A stretch of 64,000 nt of DNA from Acanthacorydalis orientalis (GCA_034766995.1 CM068317.1:7797501-7861500); one strand, 5' to 3'; numbered from the stretch's first letter, positions 12,011 to 25,532 are shown. Program-made: numbers and translations. Notes: generated by a model not told the origin, from the sequence alone.

Positions 12011-12254
12011 AAATTTTTCCTTAAAAAATCCTTTAAGTAATATTTACAAATGATTAAATCAGTAATATATCAAGATGTTGTCAAAATGTTCTATTAAGTA
12101 ACGCATGGTTTTATTTGAAACATATATTGTTGCCTTATCTTATTAGACAGGAACTACTTAGTGTTAATTCTCCATCATTTAATAGATTATTAATTAGTTA
12201 ATCTGTTGTTCAGATGGCTTCATCCTTGATAAATTATTTGAGTAGATATCGTCC

Positions 12255-12400
12255 ATGACCAGTTTTGGCTCTTGAGGAATCTTCTTAAACTATATAAACT
12301 AATAATATATACAAATATTGCTAAAACGTGATTAATATTAATATACAAATAAGTTGATATAAGGATGACTTAAGAACCAAAACTATTCATTACTCCCATA
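12255..12400. repeat. Degenerate fold-back element FB-3, copy 1
   Basis: AGTTTTGGCTCTTGAGG near 12260-12276 faces the complement of CTTAAGAACCAAAACT near 12370-12385. Arms of about 40 bp enclose an AT-rich loop. The outer right flank (AAAACTATTCATTACTCC) resembles that of the copy at 16.3 kb, which suggests a family. Confidence 0.45.
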
Positions 12401-12601
12401 ATTACATTACTCTAGTAACTACTTAAGTAATCAATCAGAATAAAGACCATCAAACTAGTTGATAAATATTTTTGTGTCTATACAAACGACTGATGAAAGA
12501 TAATTTTAAATTAAAACTTCATTTATTTCCAAACATATATATTTATAAATCTTTTTATCTTCTTTCTACAATCATGCATAATACTTATTATATATCTATA
12601 C

Positions 12602-12665
<64 letters not shown>

Positions 12666-12666
12666 A
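12602..12666. repeat. Compound (TA)n(TG)n microsatellite
   Basis: A TA run of about 48 bp passes into about eight TG units. Confidence 0.95.
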
Positions 12667-12844
12667 TCTCAGAAGTGTATAAAAAGAATGTTAGAAAATC
12701 TCACTGAGCAATACGATCTTTGCTGCTACTATAAAATAAAAAAAATAATTTAAAACTTAAACACTTAAAAACCACTTTGCTGACAATCGTAACATTAGGA
12801 AAAGAAATCCTTTATATCACATTTTTTATCTCAATTTCTTTCAA

Positions 12845-13190
12845 AATGACGATTTTAACTTCCGCGGAATCGTATCACAAAAGTCGAACGGTGATTACAC
12901 AAAGGAGTACCGCATTTCGTCTCGACTTCCAGAACACTTTCAAAGACAAAGTTTTAAAAAAATCAATTCATCTCGAATTCCCATACTACGTGGTGGAACG
13001 AACAGTCAGTGATGCTAGTCACCGAATACGACGTTACGAATACCCTGGTTGTAGGACCGGATTACACACTGACAGTTATTTACGTTTTTTAACCCGGTAA
13101 CGTTACTGGACAATGTACATAACTTATTCAAGTATCGTTCAGCTTTCAGTGCGTGTTACATTTCCGTGTGTTTTGGTTCCGGATGTTATA
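12845..13190. other. CpG-rich island
   Basis: About 345 bp rich in CpG (CCGCGGAATCG, GTCGAACGG, CGAATACGACG, CCCGGTAACG). It contains the 3' part of an open frame 12777-13100 (+) whose product I do not recognise. No transposon similarity. Candidate enhancer or exon of an unannotated transcript. Confidence 0.45.
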
Positions 13191-13257
13191 TTTTTTTTAT
13201 TTTAATCGATTTACATTGTGTTAAAGTTATATTTTCAAAATTATAAACAAATATTTA

Positions 13258-13258
<1 letters not shown>

Positions 13259-13295
<37 letters not shown>
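13259..13295. repeat. (TA)n microsatellite, 37 bp
   Basis: Pure run just right of the 12.9-kb island. Confidence 0.95.
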
Positions 13296-13298
<3 letters not shown>

Positions 13299-13673
13299 TT
13301 GATTTACTTCTGAACACAGTATTATTTCACAAAAAAAATATAAAACATTTCCATCGATTATTAATTATATTATTTTGAAATAAATAGAAAGAAAATTTAA
13401 CTCAACAACTCAATCTCCATACTTTTATAATTCTGACCATTTGAAAACATTTCATTTAAAAATATTTTCCTGTACATATATTATTTTTTATTAATAAATG
13501 TACACAGATAATCTACTTTAATAATAATACAACAGATAATCTACTTTCATTTTTCTCTTCATTAAAATATATGACTATTATGAAAATAAATATTATTTAA
13601 AAAAATATATTTAACATATATAAAAATATAATATATAACTTATAAATTAAATTACTAGATATGTATGTACGCC

Positions 13674-14176
13674 TTATTTAAATTATTAGGTGAAAAAATT
13701 ATTTCGTTGTCTTTCAATTGAATCAATCGTAACTCTGTTATAAGGTAGAAAATTTACTCATCGTGTTAGGATTTTGAAGCACCAACCTGAACTTTTAGAA
13801 GCACTATGTATCTTGGTCAAACAGTTGGCATAACCTCACAAACTAGTAGTAAATACAATGGCATCCACAAAAGAGCATATTAATCATTGCATACTTAAAT
13901 AACATTTCAATTAAAAAAAATGCTATCAAAGCCACGATAATGATCATTTTAGTTTTAAGAAAAGGTGTGGTGACTCATAAAACATGAAAAAATGCTAAAA
14001 CACTGGAATAGATTCGAAAATTTTTCCATTTTTTTCGATAATTAATTCATTAGTTATCCGACAGATGAAGCAAATTTATACATAATAATGGGAGATATTT
14101 TGAGGATTGAAATATATTCTGTTTTTCCGTAAACATTCATTTTCTATTTAAAAAGGACTAAATTAATTTTTACATC
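13674..14176 (+). mobile_element. Internally deleted mariner, family B copy 1
   Basis: The 5' part (GGCATAACCTCACAAA, then an ATG frame with GVVTHKT at about 13960-13985) matches the transposase N-terminus in the longer relic at 48875-50051. After about 13990 it jumps to the transposase C-terminus and 3' end (GTTATCCGACAG, then GGGAGATATTTTGAGGATTGA, TAAACATTCATTTTCTAT, ending TAAATTAATTTTTACA). The catalytic core is missing. The left end is approximate. Confidence 0.7.
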
Positions 14177-14199
14177 TAATATAATTGTTTTAAATAAAT

Positions 14200-15830
14200 C
14201 ACATATAAAAAATTTAACATATTTTTATAACTGTTAGATTGATTCAAGTAAGAACTGTAAAAATAAGAAAAATTATATTCATAATTTTTACAAAATATCC
14301 ATTTACATCTCAATTCAGTTCTTTATTCAAACAATACACCCTTACCCTCATAAATTCTATTCATAGGTTTCGTACAAGAAAAATGTCTTTACTTGCTTAC
14401 TCATCCAACCGTGCGCTGTAATTTTAACATCATTGTTAAAGTAACAATGTTTCTCTTATAATAACTCTCCCAATCAGCCAAAAATATGAATAAACGTTAT
14501 AGAATGAAGTTTTTAAATGCAAACAGTTTGTCCACGATTGAGTAATACTTTAATACTTGAAACTCTATGATTAAGAGAAAAAATCTTTAAATATCAAGTA
14601 TTTCTATAATTAATCTTATTTTTACAAAAATGTGTAATTAAATAATAATATAATATGGAACAAATACTATTCTATTTGACTATATATTATTGAAATAATT
14701 ATATTAATTATTTTCCTTAACTTCAATTAATTTATTATAAAAATGTCTAAGCAGATGTAATAAAATTCAATATTCGTATGTAGAAGAATTTGTTAATACA
14801 GTTTTATTATTAAATATAAAATATTTTATAGAAAAAAATAAATATATCATGAATTTAATTTAATATTTATTCAGATATTATTTAAAAATAGAATATAGTT
14901 TCATAAAGCAACCAAGTCACTGTTAGAATCTATTAGATAAAAGTTACTTTCAGAATTTTCAAATTTAAACAATCTCAACATTTTCTTCCTAAACTCCATT
15001 GTTTTTATTTATAGAAGCCTTTCCTATTTATTATTAAAATAAGCGAAACGTTTTTTACATTAATGTTTTTTTTATATTTCTTACTTTTTCTATACAACTT
15101 GCAAATTTCCTAACATTACACTTGTTGATGGTACCATACTCTTAAATAATATGTCTAATACTTAATAGCTTAGACGGCTCTTTAGTTCAATTTTAATGCT
15201 AACTATTTTGAATCATCAATGTTAAATCCGCTATCTTCATCGTAAATCAAGACCTAACGAGGTGTACTTATAGTTATTATTATTATATATTCAGCACGAT
15301 AAAAATTTTTCGATTTTTTCCAAAAGAATTATAAAATATCGAATTTTTCAATACAAAAAAATTAAATCCAATAACTCATGTGAGATGGATGCGACACTTG
15401 CTGTATTCCTAGAAAGTATTATTAAATATCTTATCAATACATTATTTAAATGCATTACAAAGAAGAATATTGTGAATGATTAAAAGAGTACAGTAGTCAT
15501 GTTTTTTATTTAAACGAAACAAATATTATAAACAATTCCCGTTCAATTCATTTAATCAGACAGACATGTAAAATAATGAAAATTTTAATTAGTGATTATA
15601 AGATAAAAGATTACATAAAAATGTATCACATAAATATGAGAATAATAATATCAATAAAGATTCAATATTTTTACCCGTTTTAATTTCACTTAGTAAGTTT
15701 TGATTAAAATATAGTAGCTGATTTATAACATGAGGCAAATATTTTTAGATTTTTCTAAAGATTTTCAACAAGTTTTCTATAAATAATTATAAATTAATTA
15801 AAATTAAATTGTACGTTATTATGCTGTGAT
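14200..15830. other. AT-rich intronic sequence, no feature seen
   Basis: No repeat family, CpG-rich block or plausible coding frame noticed. Confidence 0.5.
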
Positions 15831-15847
15831 TCCTTTGATGTGTTGCT

Positions 15848-15892
<45 letters not shown>

Positions 15893-15893
15893 G
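15848..15893. repeat. (TA)n microsatellite, about 46 bp
   Basis: TA run with one C interruption. Confidence 0.95.
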
Positions 15894-16264
15894 TAGTTAT
15901 GATTTTGTTGAAAACAAAGAAATCATGAAGACATCATCACACTTAACTTTCTACTTTACACTTTCTAGGCAGTTTGCAATCTTCAGGTAGATTTTAGATA
16001 ATCTAATTATATAAAAACTTCCTAAAGATGCATATGAAGCGAAAGTAGTAGTGAAAAACAATATCAAGTGATTCAAAAGATTAAAACCATCAAATAGTAA
16101 TTAAATTATATTCAATCAGTATAAATCATAAAGTATCTGACGAATTAATGAATACTTCTAAGAACAAATCTGCTCTATAGTAATAAATTTAAATAATATT
16201 CTATCTTTAAATCTATGATCCTGTTGATGTGATAATTTTAGTGATCTTGATTCTGGTAAATCAC

Positions 16265-16420
16265 ATAAGTATATTTCATGACTCATTTCAGCTCTTGAGG
16301 CCTACTCAGGTAGCTTGATGATAAACTCTGAAGGTTCATTATTTGTCTGAGTTTATTTTGAGCTATCTTAGAGTTACTCAAGAGCCTAAACTATTCGTTT
16401 CTCGATTCGAATACTTAAGT
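16265..16420. repeat. Degenerate fold-back element FB-3, copy 2
   Basis: CAGCTCTTGAGGCC at about 16289 faces the complement of TACTCAAGAGCCTAAA at about 16376-16391. The arms continue inward (GATAAACTCTGA against TCTGAGTTTATTTT) around the loop TTCATTATT. The right flank AAACTATTCGTTTCTCGATT resembles that of copy 1 at 12.3 kb. Confidence 0.5.
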
Positions 16421-16707
16421 GTATCATTATTTTACCTCACCGTGATAATACTCTATATTTTATTACATAAATTAAATATTATAAATCAAAATTTGTATGT
16501 TTATATTAATTTTAATTCCTCATAGGTATACAATAAATTATATTATTTTATATTTTTCTCAATTTCAAAAAGTATTAAACATTTATTATCACATAAACAA
16601 TTACTTTTTTTGAAAAATAAATTCTGTTATAATTTTTGATTCGAATTGTAAAATAGACATTGAAATCACAATATTTCAAATCTGGTCGTTTTTGTATTTT
16701 TTTGTAA

Positions 16708-16712
16708 ATATA

Positions 16713-16750
<38 letters not shown>

Positions 16751-16767
16751 GTGTGTGTGGGTGTATA
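16708..16767. repeat. Compound (TA)n(TG)n microsatellite
   Basis: The TA run passes into a short TG tract. Confidence 0.9.
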
Positions 16768-17960
16768 TGAACATATATAATTGCATTTATAAATAAATTC
16801 CATTTTTAATGTACTTGGAGTCCAAGCATTTCGCTATTACAGAACTCGCTGCTCCATATTACAAATAGCTTAAAGAGAAAAATCTTATTAAACTAGTAAA
16901 TAGTTTACGACTCTTAGAGGAAACTGCTAGTAGGATAAAGTTATTAAAATTATGTTCGTACAGTACGATCGTTGTAGTTCGACATAACGCAAAGTGAATA
17001 TGTAAAAAAAAAACAGCTAAGATAATTTAAAACTGAGTAAAAGAGAATATGTGCATGTGAATTTCAAACGTCTTAGATGTTCTGAACCAATCATAATACC
17101 GACAAAGGCCAATTTAACAAGGAAAAGCAATTTAAAATTTACGATATTGAAGTTAAGTTTTAGAATTTTACAACTACTATATATATTATTTAAATAATAT
17201 AATATTTCTTATCATTTTTATAAAATATTTCAGATTTTCTAACTGCAACATTTTATTTATAAATTGTTAATTATTTTCACGATATTACAATTATTCTAAT
17301 TTTTCTAATATAGTATAATGAAGTTATATACGATAATAAAAAGATACTTATAAATAATTAACGATCAAACATTTAGAAATAAATAATTTTAGTTATAGTC
17401 TCTGAAATACTTACAACTTGTAATAAATGAACGGTTTCTATTACAATACATACTTTTTTTACTGTTTTATAATGTAAATAAAAAAACTACTTAGTTTATT
17501 GTGAACTTCATTTTAAGCTTCTTCATAAATTTCAAAAATTCCTTTAATTTGTAGCAGAATCGAATCATTCAATTAATCATACCGAATAAATTATGTTGAT
17601 TATTCGTATAGAATTACTCAATATTTAATTAATCATAGAATTATTTTCAAGCCGATAATTATGTTTGAGGTTATATATTACAAGCAATTTCGTAACTTGT
17701 ATTATCCTCAAATATCTTAATATTCTTGCAAACGTTTCGTGATTAATACGTAAATTCAGCTTCAATAAAAAATTATTGCATAAAACATAACTTAAATGCT
17801 TCTGAGATATAACAATTTAACTAAATATGGCATACATTTCACAGTAATAACAGTAAGTGTGTGAGTAGTTCAAATGACATTTATAATATGTTAAATTCCA
17901 GAATTTTCTGATTTATATTAAGAAATTTATAAATTAATAATTGCTCATTTTAAGTCTGCG

Positions 17961-17986
17961 TATATATATATATATATATATATATA
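17961..17986. repeat. (TA)13 microsatellite at the LINE 3' tail
   Basis: Adjoins (ATCA)n at the 3' end of the minus-strand LINE fragment; it may have grown from the LINE tail. Confidence 0.9.
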
Positions 17987-18415
17987 TCAATCAATCTTAT
18001 CAGCAGCAGCAGCAGTAGCCTCTATCAATCCACTGCTGGATAAAGGTGTCCCATGATTTTCCATTTTGTACGATTGAAATCCTCTCTTTACCACTGATTT
18101 CCAATAAAAAAATTAATTTCCTTATCTCATCTGTATGTTGGTCTCTTTCTTGGTCTTTTTATTTTCCATGATTCCCAGGTAATAATTTCTATTGTCCATC
18201 GGTTGTCTTCTCTTCTTGCAACATGTCCCGCACATTTCCATTTCAGACTCTTTACTCTACTTATTACACCTGTGACTCCTATTTATTTTCGTATCCATTC
18301 TATTCTTTTCCTATCTCTTGTTATTTCTATCATGCATCTTTCCATGCTTTTCTGTGTTGTTTGGAAGCTTTGGATGATTTTGGCACTAAGCACCCATGCT
18401 GCCGTAAGTAGACTG
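17987..18415 (-). mobile_element. 5'-truncated RTE-type LINE, end of the reverse transcriptase frame
   Basis: Read on the minus strand this encodes the typical end of an insect RTE-like polyprotein: SFQTTQKSMERCMIEITRDR, then VKSLKWKCAGHVARREDNRW, then RPRKRPTYR, matching the family pattern (QRxMERAMLG..RIR, LKWxWAGHVAR, GRPPTRW). A stop falls after WIRK, and later frame breaks make it a pseudogene. The 3' end shows a short simple tail, (GATT)n on the minus strand, next to TA units. The rest of the reverse transcriptase is absent. Confidence 0.75.
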
Positions 18416-18434
18416 GTAGTATAATATATACTCG

Positions 18435-18466
<32 letters not shown>
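18435..18466. repeat. (TA)n microsatellite, about 32 bp
   Basis: Lies just beyond the truncated 5' end of the LINE fragment. Confidence 0.9.
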
Positions 18467-19041
18467 GTCTTACTTTGTTCAAGAAAGTAAGAATATGACC
18501 AGTTTATCACTATAGCGAGATAAATTGTATATAAATTTTATTTCATGTATATATCCATATAAAAATTATTTTCCTTACAGCATGTTTGTTTCACGGATAT
18601 GACAAACAAATGTGATTTTCTCTAAAAGTAATATTTTTTTGAATTACCAGCAAAAGATATGTTTACAAGAAATGGATGATAACTGTTGTGCATATTAATA
18701 AATATAAACTGTCACTAGCCTGTCCATATTATCGTTATTTGAAAAAAAAATGTGTTTACTGAAGGTGGCAATGTCTGTTTATATAAAATAATAAATATTT
18801 TTGAATTTATTCTGCAAATTTTCGAGTATTTCTTTTTCAATTTCATATATACTTGTCATTTATCATTTCTTAGGGCCATTTAACATTTCTAATACAATTT
18901 TGATAATACTATTGTAATTTATTTAGAAAAAGATAATAGAAACATTAAAAAGATAAAATTGAGTTTACATGCCACTGGTATAAAGAGTAACATTTATAAC
19001 GAGTTAATTATATTTGGATCTACAGTGCTTACTGAACCTAA

Positions 19042-19577
19042 TTAGGCTCTTTACTCACACATATTTAGATATATCCTAACTTTAACTTTTTTTAATTAAA
19101 ATATCATTTCATCATGTCTATATTAATATCATTTTAAAGTGCATTTTTTGGTCTATAATTTAGTAACACCCACTTTGGTTTTATTATTAATTTAGTTCAA
19201 ATTGGGCTAATGAATTAAAGACGGAAAAGAAGAAAATAAGATCAACTTTATTTATATGAGTTCAAAACCAGTGGTATAGCAGCATAAAATGCTCGTAAAC
19301 TAAACGACTATTTTGGTGTGAGTACTGTTAAGAGACGTACAGTGCAATGATGGTTTCAAAAATTTCGTGTTGGGTACGAGAGGATGAGCCTTGAAGATGA
19401 AGATCGCCGGCTTTCTTCTTCAGTTATAACGACTATCTGAAGGTTCTGGTTGTGTGAGTACCACGCACAACAATTCGAGAGCTTGCACAAAAGTTAGGTG
19501 TTAGTCATCCAATAGTTCTGGACTAATTAAAACCACTTAAATTAAAAAATGTTTGAATTAATTTTCTACCAATCTTA
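19042..19577 (+). mobile_element. Internally deleted mariner, family A copy 2
   Basis: Aligns along its length with the reverse complement of the copy at 10300-10866: TATTAATATC near 19121, TTTTATTATTAATTTAG near 19178, the transposase start GTGAGTACTGTTAAG and TGGTTTCAAAAATTTCGT, then TTAGTCATCCAATAGTTCTGGA followed at once by the 3' tail ending TTTTCTACCAATCTTA. The catalytic domain is missing with the same junction. In-frame stops are present. Confidence 0.75.
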
Positions 19578-19679
19578 TATTTTTTTCAATAACTGTACTA
19601 CTTATGTAGATTTTTTTAGTAGGAATAATATATTTGTATCTAATTTGTTCGGATTGAAATAAAATGCGTTGTAAAAATG

Positions 19680-20010
19680 TTTTTCGGTTCGTTTACGGAT
19701 GTTGTAACACATTTAATCGAATGTGTATCTAAATCCGGACCTGCCGTAACAGTGATTGGAAACCCGTTGTGGAAAAATCATCTATATGTATCGTACGCCA
19801 CAGTCAAGTAGTTCGGCTCGTTGTCGACTACGAAACACAATTTTCCTTTTCCCGCGTCTCAAACTATACGAAACAATCTAGCCGCGCGGTAAGTAAAACG
19901 GGTGATGGGAAAAATTGTCAGAGCAGCTACTACACAATTGGATGATTGTCATAGTAAAGTGAGGAGGAAGTTTACGCAAAAAAAAATTCAACTGACGACG
20001 TACCATTGAA
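19680..20010. other. CpG-rich island with a strong donor-like site
   Basis: Rich in CpG (TTCGGTTCGTTTACGG, CTCGTTGTCGACTACG, CCCGCGTCTC, CCGCGCG). On the plus strand GCG|GTAAGTA occurs at 19886-19893, a near-ideal splice donor. It could mark an alternative non-coding first exon of the channel gene or a separate transcript; no coding match recognised on either strand. Confidence 0.4.
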
Positions 20011-20227
20011 GACACTGGACGAACAATATTGTGTCGATCGAGAATTGAAATCGTGATATTTATTTCAATTGATTGTTTTTTTGCACTGGGACGATGAAAA
20101 CAAGACGTCTTTTGTATCGATACTGCAGACATGCTTTGTAAAGGAATGGATTTTTTGATAAAAATATATTTATTTCTGAATTTCGATGTTACTTCAACCA
20201 ACTTTATATACTCATGTTCGAATATAC

Positions 20228-20258
20228 GTATATATATATATATATATACACATATATA
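20228..20258. repeat. Short (TA)n microsatellite
   Basis: TA run with a CACA interruption. Confidence 0.9.
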
Positions 20259-20279
20259 GTATCTTGTATCTTATATAAC

Positions 20280-22380
20280 ATTGCTGTATTATAAAAAAAT
20301 ATATTTCAAATACAATAGACATTTCTTTGCCTTAAATACTTATAGTATTTCCTCTATAAATTGCATATTATATCATGGAAATCACAAAAATTAATCTGAA
20401 AATTGTTAAGAATAGTATTTAAAGTTCATCATCAATGATTACGACATTTAATGATTTTAAATTTTTAACCTCCATAAATTTTCTTTTAAAATTGAAATGA
20501 ATTCTTTCTTTTGCAATGAAGAGATAAATTTCAACTAAATATTATTTTTTCTATAAAACTTTAATAATATGACAGTAACTTATATTAAAAATGGGAAAGT
20601 ATATTAAATTAGAGGATGTAAAATTCTAATTAAACCTATACTCGAACTAGAACAATATAAGTATATTTATCACATTATTTAATATAAAAACACACTTTGC
20701 ACTTTCTTTAATACAAATATTTAATTAAAATGATAATAATTTCAGTTGAAATGTAAAAAAAATATATTTGAAGATGCGTAGGAAAAGTACATTTAGGGTA
20801 TTTAAAAAAATGTGGCTTATTACCAATCAAGCAAAGAAAACAATTCTTTATAAATATCTACTTTGCTCGGTATGTGCCTAAAACTAGTTAGTGATAAAAA
20901 AATGTCTATAAAGATAAATGAATGTAACAAAAAAGAGGACTAATAGTAATATGACATTAATAATAAAAACAAAAAAGAAGTTCAAAATGGGATATAGAAA
21001 AATAACCATGTATAAAAAATACAGATTAATATATAAGAAGGTTTCAATTTAAAACATTAGACTTTTCTATGTCTTAATGTTCTGATGATAATAAAGCATT
21101 GACATAAAAAAATTCATAAGTAATAATCAGAAATGATTAATAATTTTTTGTGCATTTTTGATCAAAAAAAATTGATACATTTATGGAATGGGAAAATAAT
21201 TCATTTATGAATCTGAAATATTTCATTATAATAATCATGTATGAAAATATCTATGTTTTTTTATATCTCTTCTTTAAATTCAAAACTAATTTTATATAAG
21301 TAATAATTCAGTAATTAAAAATATTTCATTGATTTTTTTAAACTTATTATAATTAACAGTATATAATATTTTATAATTGTTAAATTTAAAACGAAATTTT
21401 ATTTACCAAATATTTAACTGATTTTGTTATATTAATTTTAACTCGTGGCATGTTGTTTTTTCTACTGTTTAAATTTTTAAAAAAATGCATTATATTTTAA
21501 TGGATATTTTTTTTTTCAAAAATAGTCACAGTTATAACTGTTATAAAAATACAAAATCGTAGATTCATTGGCGAAAAAAACTTTTATTCCTTATAAAATC
21601 TATATTCTTTCCAAAACATCAATATGAAGAAAAAGATTCTATTTCTTATCAATATTATTATCAGATAGTTTTAAAAGGCAAGCCTATTTAGAATTAAATT
21701 TTGAAGAACTTCGTTGATTAATCAACTGCATCTGTTCAAAAATACATAATTTTATTAATGCTGCTTTTAAAATGAATAAAAAAATGAGAAAAGTAATTTA
21801 TATCTTTTTTATTATTTTATATATTTTGAGTTATATTAGATACTTCATTTTTTATAAAAAAAATTTAATTTGACATTTTGTATAGGGAATTTTTTAATTC
21901 TTTTTTTATATTTGTTAATATATGTTGTTGTTTATCAATTGATAAAAGTTTAGATCAACCTCACGACATATTTTTAATGTGAATATATATATAACCCTAA
22001 ATTGGTTAAACATTAAAAATACTATATATTAAAACTGTCTAAATCGTACTTTCTTAATTGTGTTTAAAAATTGGTACACATTTAAGCTAAATAATATTTA
22101 AGTATCTCTTCAAATCTTACTATAAATGTAAGTCCCATATCAGTACGACAGTTTTTAAATATTTTAACATGCTATATGTATCTTAAGATATAATCCTTTT
22201 TTACTAAAAATAAATATGTCCTTTATAAAATACAAGAAAACGATATTTTGATATTTTTTTTAAAAAAAGGATCTCGTTACAAAAGAAACATTTCAACTAA
22301 GATTTACTCAAACGGATAAAAAAAAATCACTGTGTTTGTAGAAAGAAGATATAATAAGAACCTATTGTAAATAACAGTGA
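20280..22380. other. AT-rich intronic sequence, no feature seen
   Basis: Long poly-A/T-rich stretch. No arrays, islands or transposon similarity noticed. Confidence 0.55.
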
Positions 22381-22702
22381 AGTGGTCATATAAATTGAAG
22401 GGATAACTGTTGGGCAAACAACACTGCCAGTGGAGCCCTAGAGACATAGTAGTGGTCGCAATGAAGAGAAAAAGTACGATGACAGAACCACATTTAGAAA
22501 TTTGCTCATGTAATCTTTGGAGAAAAGGTGTGCACATAAAAAATGTGCCCCTTTAATGAACCTCTTATCCTATAATTTATGTTTATGTTGTTTTCTTTTT
22601 GAAGGGATTTGCAACTCTCTTTTTGGGATTTAGACATTACATCAACTTTAATTCGTCCCTTCAATACAAAGTTCTCTACACTTGAACATGGAGAGAATTG
22701 AG

Positions 22703-22726
22703 TATATATATATATATATATATATA
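22703..22726. repeat. Short (TA)n microsatellite
   Basis: Pure 24-bp run. Confidence 0.9.
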
Positions 22727-23300
22727 ATTTTTCATGACATTAAAAATATCTAACGAAATATATTTAGTTCAATACTATTTTGATATTCTTATAAAATAAA
22801 AAAATCCGAATAGAAATGCTTCAGAAATGAAATATTTCAGATTTTTTTATTTAAGTTTACAATTTTTTCCTTTTATCAAAAAATATATCTTCTTTAAAAA
22901 TCAGTATGTACATTAAATTTAAAAATAAATTTCTAAATTAAAACGTGCAATTAGGCATTTTAAATTAAATTATACCTTAAAAAATTAAATGTAGACTTTG
23001 AAAATATTTAAATTTTTAATGTATGTTTACTTTTTAATTTTAAATAAATATGGAATATATGTCAAGTTTCAAGTATTTTTACATTAAATAATATAATTAA
23101 GCTATGTCTAATATTAATTTATAAATACAAGTTAAGGAAAATCAACTACTGAATATGAGATCTTTGCCTGTATGATAATTATAGAAATAATCAACTGTAG
23201 CTGAAAGACAATTCAAAAAAAATAGCTGTCATATTTGTCTATATCAATAACATATATCAATGTATCTATCAATCTCTCTATTTAATTATCTTTTTATTTG

Positions 23301-23323
23301 TCTCCCTCTCTCTCTCTCTCAAT

Positions 23324-23371
<48 letters not shown>
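23301..23371. repeat. (CT)n followed by (TA)n
   Basis: A CT tract at 23301-23320 is followed, after AATATACATACA, by a TA run to 23371. Confidence 0.95.
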
Positions 23372-23374
<3 letters not shown>

Positions 23375-24032
23375 TAACCAAGTTTATTTCATTGATATTA
23401 TTTGAGGGACATTACTATACTGTACCTTTATCTAGTTGAAAATGCAAAATATTTGAATTTCTTGATATAAAAATAAATAAATAACATTGTATAGATTTGC
23501 TGAAACTATTAGATCATTAATTAATAATTTCTCTTGAAAAAATTATCAAACAAGTAAATGTTTTTAAATGAAAGTTATATTTTAATATCACTCTGAAGAA
23601 TAATAATTAAAATCAAAAACTATATCTATTTCAACTGAGAACAAAGTTATATTGAACAAATTTTTTTCATATTTAAATATATAAAAAATACTACTTTTAA
23701 ACAACATTTTTATTTATAATTCAGTTTATATAAAAGATATCTTTATGAATCACTGAACTTGCTATGTTGCTTAAAAATAATGAATCTGGCTAGAAATCAA
23801 AGTATATGAAAAAAAAATTTTATGATTAAATATATTTTAATTAAAATTAATAAAATTGGCAATATCGTATCGTATAGTTTTTTTATACATCGCTTAAATA
23901 TACATTGATTCATTTAGTACACGTAACACAATTAGAGACCCTTAAAAAGAAATAAATGTAATAAAAATAATTACAAGAGAAAATTTTATTGCAAGACAGT
24001 GTTAACTTACTTTTTTGGCTTATATATGATTG

Positions 24033-24084
24033 TATATATATATATATATATATACATGTCTATATATATATGTACATATGCATG

Positions 24085-24153
<69 letters not shown>

Positions 24154-24176
24154 TATCATGTATATATACACATATC
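24033..24176. repeat. Compound (TA)n/(TG) microsatellite, about 145 bp
   Basis: Several TA runs separated by CATG and GTAC interruptions. Confidence 0.95.
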
Positions 24177-24379
24177 GATTTATTTAATGATAAACAATTA
24201 GTTTGTACAACTTCCATGAGATAGTGCTCGAGTCTATAAAATTGTGATTTTAAAAAAAACAATTGAGATAAAATTTGACAATCGATACAAAATGTTCATA
24301 ACTCATGTATCATTCAGATGACTATCAATAAAGTGTCAAATTTTGTGTTTAAGTATATTACAATAAACTTATTTAATAA

Positions 24380-25480
24380 GTTCGAAAGTGTTGTATTGTT
24401 TATTGATAACAATTGGAGGTAAGTTTTTACTGTCCTACTTTTTTTATTGATGGATCGTTAGTTTTTGATAGTTTATGCAAAGATTTTCGCGACATTTGAA
24501 AAAAATGATAATTCTTATCTTCAGTATTATTATCTATACAAGATATAGAACAAATTTAATAAATTTACAGAAAACTTACGATTGTTTGGTATATATGCCT
24601 ATTAAAAGATGAAAAATAATATAAAAAACGTTTTAGGTTTCCATTTAATGAAATATTTTATACTATTTTGTATATAAAATAATAATTAACTACTTTATAT
24701 TATTTCATAATTTTTTAAAGGGCTTTTGTTATATTATCAAAAAAAAATCAACTGAATATATGTGTTCAACATGATTAATCTCTGTAATTTTATATTATTA
24801 TGTATTTATTGCATATCCTTTTTACATATTTTAACTAATAACCTTAATTTTTATATGTTTATGAATTTTCACATAATAAAGTTTTAGATTAATCTTTATA
24901 AAACTGAAAGTTTATTTTATATTGATATTAATGTAAGAATTTAAATTTAATTTAAAAATAATTTTTATTTCTCTGGATATTTTAAGTAAAATAGGATTTA
25001 ATGTATGTGTTGTAAGTAATTCATGCCCCAGAATTATTTTTTTTCTACTGATCATATCTAAAAACACATTCATTGAAGAGAACTAAAAAAATATATAAAT
25101 ATTTTATGTTTTTAAATATATATTTTTACCATTTTTTTAAATTTTCTTTAATTTATTTATGTGATAATATTTATCCATTTTTGATCTTCTGATATTATTT
25201 TTCTGCTTATAATATTTTATTCTCTATAATTTACTGAATTAAAATTGATTATAAATTAAAACTTTAAGAGTGAGATAATGAATACATTTACGGAATATAA
25301 ATGATGAATTTCAGGTTAGTTTTGTATAAAATTTTATTTTGTATTGAAAAATAACTCCTTAATAAAAAAAGTTACCAAGCTTCCATTTTAGCTTGGTTGC
25401 CAAATTATTCAAATAAGAGATTTTACAAGTTTATTTTTCATATTTATTTATTAACTTTACCTGCAAGTGTTCATTTTTAT
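24380..25480. other. AT-rich intronic sequence, no feature seen
   Basis: No repeat family or coding frame noticed. Confidence 0.5.
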
Positions 25481-25532
25481 TTATTTTTAAACATTTATTT
25501 TAAATCAATTTGAAAATGTAAGTACAAACATA

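Noticed and set aside
18203..18424. Plus-strand frames of 62-73 codons
   Set aside because: Antisense to the minus-strand RTE LINE fragment.
22304..22537. 77-codon minus-strand frame
   Set aside because: No recognisable motif and no splice or start context; probably chance.
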